This document shows, in pieces, positions 54,801-63,800 of a DNA stretch of 64,000 nucleotides. Under the pieces are notes generated by a model. It was given only the letters and a program-made list of their open reading frames with translations, made no database searches and was not told the origin of the DNA. The position numbers were made by a program, and so were the translations under genes. How positions within the stretch are numbered: position 1 is the first letter of the stretch; the number at the start of each line of letters is the position of its first letter. Source of the stretch: Crotophaga sulcirostris (taxonomy: Eukaryota; Chordata; Aves; Cuculiformes; Crotophagidae); the NCBI GenBank assembly GCA_013397455.1, contig VYZB01000237.1, positions 1,104,472 to 1,168,471 on the forward strand, written 5' to 3'.

Positions 54801-57800
54801 GTTTCATCTAGTACTTCAACAAGATTCCATAAGATTACATATATCTTTGAAACTGCCCAAAGGTATACTGATTCTAACATGAAGAAATTACTATTAGGCT
54901 TGACATTGTAAGTCATTAGAATAAGTAGTTAAAAATTATCAAAAATATTATAATTTCAGCTCTACAGCAAATTGTAGCAATTATATTTTAGTTTTATTCT
55001 ANNNNNNNNNNNNNNNNNNNNNNNNNNNNNNNNNNNNNNNNNNNNNNNNNNNNNNNNNNNNNNNNNNNNNCCGTAACAGCTGCAGTACTTAAATATGAGC
55101 CAAAGCCCACATAAATGAATTGGCAAATTTTCTTAAGACTTTACTGGAGCTTAAATCAGAATAAGAAGTATCAGTGCTGGTTTTAGTAAATCAAGATAGG
55201 CTTTTATACCCAAAGGAGACATTTTTCTATGCAGTTTAACTACTATTTACATTAACATATTAGGAAAGACCAATAGAACAGTATGATTAATTATGACGAT
55301 ACTTGTACCATGACTATATTATTATATTTCCTCAAATTTTATCTAACAGGATTCATGGGTCAGTTAAAGCTCTAATGAGAAAGTCTCATAGGCTTTTATT
55401 GATGAATAAGTTCATGTTAACAGTTCACAATTTTAATCACATATCAGATAACAAAACTTTTAACAAATAACACGTAAAATGAGCGTGTGCACACACACAA
55501 ATTTGTTGTCATTAAAGCATCTTATACACATGTAGAGATAATATAACTGATCAAACAAGAACTTCTTTCCTCATAGTAAAACTCGTTATATTATGAAATG
55601 CCAGTTTATTTCATCAAAAAGTACCTTTAGTTAAATAGAGAAAAGCTGCTACCAAATCATCATGACGTACTTTGATAGCGAAAGTACTCAATATTATAGT
55701 CACATACCAGCCTGTAGAGCTCTGTAACACTGATCTCTTCAGGATCCACCATAGCATATTCTTTTCTTGGAACTAAGTCAAGTCCCAGTTGTCTGTACAA
55801 GAAATGGAATAACAGTAAGTAGCTTCTAATACAAAAGAAATAAATTAACTCATTTTTTCTTTTACATTTAACAAAAACATTTCAATGACCAATGAACATG
55901 CTAACTGGTACTCTACAGTTGTTTTTGATTTTATTTTAATGTATTTTGTCTCTATTCGCCAGTCACAGATGACTCATCTTTTTTTCCACACTTTGTAGCA
56001 TAAATAGAATATCTTTTTCCACAATTTTTATATCTGTTTCACATTGTGAACAATGTACAATGGATATTGTCCTTTGTACTATTGTGGACACTGCACAATG
56101 TGAATCACACTAGTATTGACAATTTGATTGACAACCACAGAAAAGAAGATAAAAAGAAAATCCATCAAATGCCAAAACATCAGCTTATTTTTAATTTGGA
56201 CTGGATGGTATCAAAGCCGCTTGGTTGTATCCTCTGAACAAAATAATGAAATGAACTTGAATCAACAGGAATAAAACTTATTTTCTGCACAGCAGCAAGC
56301 AATAAACACATACAGGGCAGTCACACTGAATATGGAAAAAATTTTAGAAATATTTTTAGAAATATGTTTTTAAAGAGCAGGAACCGATCACTTCAAAAAC
56401 CATCACAATTCCCCTTGGACAGCACAAAATTCTAAGCAGACAGTTATTCACAGTTCTTTCTCTATGTTTGGTACTTAGGCTTTCAGACAGCAGTAGTTGC
56501 AAAAACCCCCAAAACTCGGTTAATATTACTATTGAGTGTTGCTGCATTTAGTCACAGTTTAATTGAATAAATACAGGCTAAAGAAAAGACTTTGGAAACA
56601 GCACTCAAATGCCAAAAGGTACTTTAATCTATTTCTTGCCTTTTTTTTAAAAAAAAAGGAAGGCAATACACTTTGCATTAGCTCTCATTAGTTTTTCAGC
56701 TAAAAGAAAGATGCAGAGCACAGCAGCAAGATGTGTGTTAGAGATGCCCAAGTACAAACCGAATTGCGTGACATAAGCCAAAAAGGAAGCAACGCCAGCC
56801 AATACAGTTCCAGGTAAGACAAAAGAACTGTGGTAACTGTCACACAGGATTCTGGTCAGGTGTGTTTTAAAAAGACGTAAAAGGATGGTGCAGACATTCC
56901 ACTACAGACAGTACCACTGCTATGTAAAATAAACTGAGAGAAGAAAAAAAACAAATAAAATGACAATTTTTCACTCAAAACATAGTGGACAGAAAAAAAA
57001 AATAAAGGAGAAAGTCTATTAAAAAAAAGACAGCACCTGTCAGAAATCTGTTCCTTATTTAAACATTCTTCAAGGAGCCTAAAGCTGTGGCACTATAAGT
57101 AGATTGCACTATTTTCATTTATTATTATATTTACTCACTCATTGCCCCAATCCAGACGAGCCGTGATGTGTCGCTTGACATCCTTCATTCGATCATGTGT
57201 GAGATGGCCAACAAGGACCTGCCTTCGCAGGTCTAGGATTTCATTCATTATGTGCCACAGTCGGTGAAAGAGATCCCCTTCATTCCTCTGTGAGATAAAA
57301 ACAATTGCCTCTACATCAACTGTATAAGTCGACAATCCTAACAAATACAGATACAGTGGGGAAATCAAGAAAACTTCCTTATTCCCCTATATACCTTTTT
57401 TTCCTCCACATCATACTGCGGCCATTTTACCTGCATGCATACGTGTGTGTGGGCACATATAAGATAATTTCAGAGCTTACCACCGACCCTGTCTTTGCAC
57501 CACACTCACTCCAAAGTTTCACTCCAACTCCCTATGCCTCATGTTAACACAGTCTGATTTATGTGACAGATACAACAAAAATTCAGTAAAAAAATTGTTT
57601 CATGCCATAGCACTGTTTTAATCCAAGAGTATCTTCATTCGGTGCTGCTATTTTATGAAAAACGTATATGTGATCAGGTAATTCAGCACTACTTGAATTC
57701 ACACACAAAGGGATGAAAAGGCAATAGCTCTTATCTTTTAAACTCTTAAATACAGAGCGTTAGTGTTCTTTTAACTTTTCTTGCAAGGATGTAACTGTAC

Positions 57801-60800
57801 ACGCTTCTTTCTAAAAGGGTATCACATAGACAGAATCTTGTCCAGACAGCTGTTGTTCTACCTATGAAGTAGGACAAGTTACGTGAAATCAATTGCTTTT
57901 CAAAACACATTCTCCTGCTCTAGTTATATACCAGTTAAGGACCTAAACAACTTCCCGTAATATTTTCCTCCCAAACACAAGTTCTTTCAACTCTTCCTTC
58001 ACAAATTCTAAGTCATTTTACTTGATACCGTTTCTCTGAGAAGCTGGAGCTGGCAGACATTGCAACCTTCATTTCAGTGATGCATCACAAAGTTGATTAA
58101 TTTTGTTCTGCTAATTCTTGCCACAAAACCCTAAGCCCATTTCTCTTTTCCCTCTTCTTATGAACAAATGGCATGAAAATAAAGTTCAGTTACTTCTGCT
58201 GCATAATTGCTATGAAAAGCTAAAAATTACTTAGAAGCACTATTAATCTCAGCAATAACTTTTCCATTTCAAGGGATCTGACGAACTGTTGTTTGATAAA
58301 ACTAGTCTTTTTATTTCACATCCACTCAATTCATAAGCTCACTAAAGTTAACATTAATTTATTGTCTTGGCTTTCTGTTTGGAAATAAAGAAAGCCAGCA
58401 TATTTTGGACACAAATAATAACAGAGTTAAGAAAAAAGTTGCCAAAAAAGAAACAACTTCAGTAAAAACAGCAGGAATACATGAACTTTATAAGTAAAAG
58501 AAAACACAAAAGGTTATACAAGTAGCCCTTGAATTAGGAGCAAGACACAGGAGAAGACTTCATAGTAATGTTAGAGAGAACTGGGCTGGCAGCATGTTTT
58601 CCATCAGACACTTGCGTATAAAGATTTCATTTCTACAATTTAAAAAAATCAAATCAAATAAATACTAACTGGGGTGCCACCTTTGGTTTTGGTATCTGAT
58701 TCTAAGCTTGACTGAAGTAAATTATCCACGTGAATACAAGAGACATGCTAAGCTCAAAATAACATTTTGGGGTATCCTTTCTTTTCCGAAGCTCTAGAAT
58801 TTGTCTATGAGTTGCTAGTACCTCAAAGCACTATGCTTGCTTTATAAGTTTAGGTGTCTACATCAAGGGATCATATTTTTGTTCCTTTTGTTCCAGAAGA
58901 AGTCAATGTACTAATACACTTACTAACATATAAGCATATAATGTAATCACACTTAGATATGTTTCAGATATTTGAGAAAACTACTTCTGATTATAATTTA
59001 GAGAAATTTCAAACAAGCTTTGAAGAAACAAGCCGCTGTATCAGCAGAAAGTCACTAATCTTCTTACAATTTAAGTCAATCATCAACTCAGCACTGAGTT
59101 TAGATGAGGGACTGGAGACTATACAGGTACAAGTGAAAAGATTTTGATTACATTTGATGTGCGCAGATGCTGTCAAATCCAAACCATGGTTTGGTTTTAG
59201 TGTAGCAAATTAGAAGGTCAATTGTTTAAAATGGAAGACAATCATCATGCAAATAACAAGACTTAGGAAGTAAGAGATAAGGAAGAAGTTCAAAACCAGA
59301 ATCCACTGCTGTAATGTGCAGTAGGTAAATCCAAAATCAACTCACTATTGCTTATCAAGAACCACCTCCAGCCTACCTCAGCAACAAGGACTCAATAGCT
59401 GGCATCCTCTGATCTATGTCATATACATGAGATCCTAGTCAAGTAACACGGATGCATCTCAGTGCTTGGAAGTGTTTGGAAGTGAAAGGAAATTAAGATC
59501 TATGAGAAAATGAGTATCAACCAAAGCGACCTGCTGAGAGATTTTCAATAATCTATTATATTTCTGTATTTCAATGAGGTACCAGTACTGTTTGTTAGAC
59601 TTATTTCCAACACTTCAATTTAGCAGACAAAGGAATCCTTCGAACGAATGGCTAAATAAAGCCAGATGAGACTAAATCAATAAGTTGCTAAAGTTTAGCA
59701 GCAGTAGCAGTCAATGACTGGAACAAATAAAGAGATGTATTTAGTTCATAATTGGAACAATTGAAAACCGAACTGGATGGGGTTTTTGAAATATATCCCT
59801 AAACTAAACTAGAGCATCTAAACAACAGTGTGCCTTTTGAGTTGGCACTAAATCAAAGCAACACAATTCAGGGTACTTGCCACATAGAGTTGTTTCCACA
59901 TTGTTCCCCAGTCTCTTAAAGTTGATGTCATTTCTGTAATAACAGAATCTTCTGTTGGAATAACCATTTCAAATTGTCTGTAATATGCAGAAGAACACAT
60001 GATATTACACAAGCATTACAAATCCCATCACAGTAATACAAAGACTTCCTCCTGCAAACAGTTATGTCTATCAACCCACATGGGAGTTCCTTCAGCCCAT
60101 GACATGTTTTATTTGTACATTTCATTTAATCCCCATGGAAAAGTCTTGGGTGAAAATTACTTAATTCCCATGGAAAGTCTTGCTCCTAGAGAAGTCAAGG
60201 AAAGTTTTTTTTTACTATGAGATAAATATGTCAAAACCTACTTTCACAGCAAAACAATTACCACAGTTACCAAAGGTATCTTGCCACTTCAGTTTAGACT
60301 CCAAACCTGTAATTGTTGCCACTATTTTTACATGTCTGTTTATAGAAACAAGACAAAAAATGCCATTCTTTTAACTGAAAGAGAAAAAAAATCTCAAAAG
60401 AAAACTAGTACAGCACATGTTCTTGCCTATTTGATGCTGACCAAGAAAAACCTGGGTTGGCTTGGTCAAGACCAAACTCTCCACGACATCATCACTTTAC
60501 ACACCATTGTCACTACCGCTCTGTTCTCATACACAGCATATATCAAAGGTCTGCATTCATGCCTGGATTACTTATGATATCATTTCTCTCTTATCAACTT
60601 AACATAACGCTGTGACAGCCCCTGGTCATGATGTGCTGTAGGGCACATGACCTGAGTGGGAAACACAGACTAATGAAGAAAATAGAGGCAACAGAGGTGG
60701 AACTCCCTGCAAGTGCCACCATGGTGTCTGCTAACAAAAATTATTGCATCTTTAAGTTTTGTTTTATTGCCCTGGTTTACGATAATTTTATTTCACTGAA

Positions 60801-63800
60801 TCTTCAGTTTTATCTACAACCACATTTAAAGGAGAAATAATCCTAGGGCATGACAAACCACATGTGGTTTGAACTCAACAGCAAACAACAGACTGTTTAA
60901 CATTAATGTCAAGCCATTTTCACCTGTGGGAAAGATTTTCTGCTTTTTCAAATATGATTACAAATCGTCATGTTAATTTTTGACCACCTCATAGGTGATA
61001 CAATGTGAACACTCCCAAATTAAATAAAACTTTGGAATAAACTCTGTTGAACTTTGATCCCTGACAAATAAAAAATTTTGAAAAGTGATATGTCAAGGTT
61101 AGTATTACATCTAAAAACAAATAAAAAGCAATGTTTCTTTTAATCAGAACATTTCAGTTCCCAAACAAAAAAATTAAACTACTTTTAACTAATTATTCTG
61201 GTTTTTATTAACTTTTCCAAAAATGAACAGGTATCAGTTGTCACCAAAAGTAAATCTTGGCTCTTCACCACCTGAAGAAAAGAAGGGAAAAACATCTCTA
61301 TTCATTTACAGTTTTAGCAGACCTTTTGGCATTGAACGGATATGTTATTTTACTTTTTTTGTAAAACACCAGCTTTCTGCCATGGTAGAGCTGCTGTCCT
61401 CAAGGAAAACAACTAATCTTAAACATCAGGTTAATAGCAATACCTTTTTCAAGCCAAACGTAACAGGAAGTGAAAACATGCAGTCATTTCCTCTTTGCAC
61501 TAGAAAATACAGACTGATATTCCTAATCGTGCTCCACGTCTTTTCAGAATACATCACTCCAATGTTACAACAGTGCAGGAGTATCAGGTTAGCTAAAGAC
61601 AATAAATTCAAGTCCTGTGGTAGTAATCTTAAGATGTAAAATGGTGGTTTTGTTATGTTATCTTACAAGCAAGAGATCCTTGGTAGAAATAATGGACCAT
61701 GTTTGAATTCAGAACATTTCACCTACCCTTTGTTCTTAACACACGCGTTTTTCAAGTGAATGTAGTTGGATGGAAATATGCCCTGAAAAATAAAACAGTT
61801 TAGTTATAAACAAAAAACACACCCCATACATGAGTCTGGAGTACCATTCATCATGATTTAATATGTAAATGTACGCTGAATAAAGAGTCTTCTAAATAAT
61901 TAACAACAAACACGCACAAAAGGAAATGCAACATAAGTTAATAAAGAAGTTAATAAGGAAAGTCAAAAGGAAGCTTTATTGGGTGGCTGCTGTGCCCTGC
62001 AGTGTAGATAAAGCTGCGGTAGATGCCTACCAAAAAGCCTCAGAGTCCTGACAGGAGTGGTCCCTTTCCAGTTATCTAAGGGCTGTCCATTATTTCTTTT
62101 GAATGAAGAAAATTGCTGCAACAGTCACACTGCCCTTACAGTGCACTAGCTTTCATAAATCAGAACAACAGGCAAAGTGAAGAAACATAGCTTCAAGTTT
62201 CTGCCCAGGAATGTAATATGCTACAGCATGTTACACAATGCAGTGAGGGAAAATATATAGATATTCTTCCTAATCAGTACAGCTGCATACAGCTTTCCTT
62301 TGTGATGATGGTGCTCCGTTTTCTTTTAACCCAGATGTTAGACCTTCAACAAAAGTGCATCTACTACATAAAGTTAACTGCACTTATGAATGCTCCTACT
62401 TCTCATTAACATAAATTAGTTCAGGAGAGCATTTCTCAATGATAGAAAGACATACAGCCTTGGACTTGTAACGATGTGTCAGGAAACAGGACGTCTGCAT
62501 ATGCACAATTACTGTAGACCAGCAGCCACAGATAATTTCTTCGAATGTCAAAGATGGCAAAACAACAGGGAAGAATCTTGAGAAATACCAATAACAAGCT
62601 GAGTTACCAGGTGCTCTTAATATTTTCCTTTTGAAGAGACTCCCTTCAAAAATTCAGAAAATTGTTTGCATTCACACTTGGAAAGCAGAAAATACACATC
62701 TCATTTCTTCACACATCAAGTCATGTTTAGAAAACCTATTCATAACTTCTATCAACACATTTGACAGACCACAAAGCAAGACTGACGGCAAACATGTGGT
62801 GAGAATTGCAATAAAAGACACAGAAGATGCAATAAAAAATTACAACTGTTCAAGCCTTATAAATCAAACTGCAAAATATATCGATGAGATCAAACTAGTA
62901 AACATCAGATTAGACTCTGACTAAATTTATTGTTCACACTGACCTTTCGTATAAAGCAAAGGAAATTTATGTGAGCAGAGACTACAGGCCTAGGCACAAA
63001 AGGCCAAAGAGTTAAGATGTGAGCCCCTAGAACCTCTTGAACTTAACACAGATGTGCCCTATTTTGCAGTTGAAGTGGTTTGGAACTGGAGAAGCAAAAG
63101 AACAAAGTTTACAATGTAGGTTAAAGATCTTAAATCATCTGTCACATCTTTTCTCAATGGTTTTAGTAAGACTAAAACATTTAGTACTGTTTTGAGGGGA
63201 AAAAAGGAAATCTTGAAAAGCTTTCAAATATGAAAAACAAAATGTTTACAGAGAGGCAAGTCAACAGGAGTGATTAAGAAAACAGGAAGACAAAGAAGAT
63301 AGTTAAAGCTTAAACATACTCAACATGAACAATCGCTGAACTATCATAATATTTCAACTCTGAACGCAGAGAAAAAAAAAAAATCAGTGAAGTCTAGTGC
63401 AGAATACTACCAGTTATACTAGCACAGAAACCAAAAACTACACACCAAAGGAAAATAAAATTAACAATATATTTTACATGACAATACTTTTCTATTTAGT
63501 TGATACTCTGCATGGCGTTCCTATAACTACCTGTCTCGACTGGCTGCTCTAAATTAATTGATAATGTCAAGAAAAATAGGCACAGTGTAACCAACTTTTC
63601 CAACAGTATTTACAATTTCTATTCTCAGTAGTCTTTTCCCTTCAACTTAGCCTCCTCGGGAGTTCACCATCTAAAAATCAGAACTGAAAGAAATTCACCA
63701 GAGCCTTGGATTTGTAAAGTGTATCACCCTAATATACTGGAGCATTTCAGAAGTGTAATCCATGCCCAAATCTAATTAAAGCAATATCAACAACATACTT

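Larger units (their letters stand above)
54009..55707 (-). other. DOCK4: DOCK4 intron 7 (about 1.7 kb, with assembly gap)
   Basis: Between exons 7 and 8 this intron holds the exon-like open frame at 54146-54278, a G-rich tract on plus (54190-54210) and a run of Ns. The rest is AT-rich and unremarkable. Confidence 0.9.

Noticed and set aside
61223..61639. 138-codon plus-strand open frame
   Set aside because: It is antisense to DOCK4 in intron 4, with AT-driven composition and no domain.
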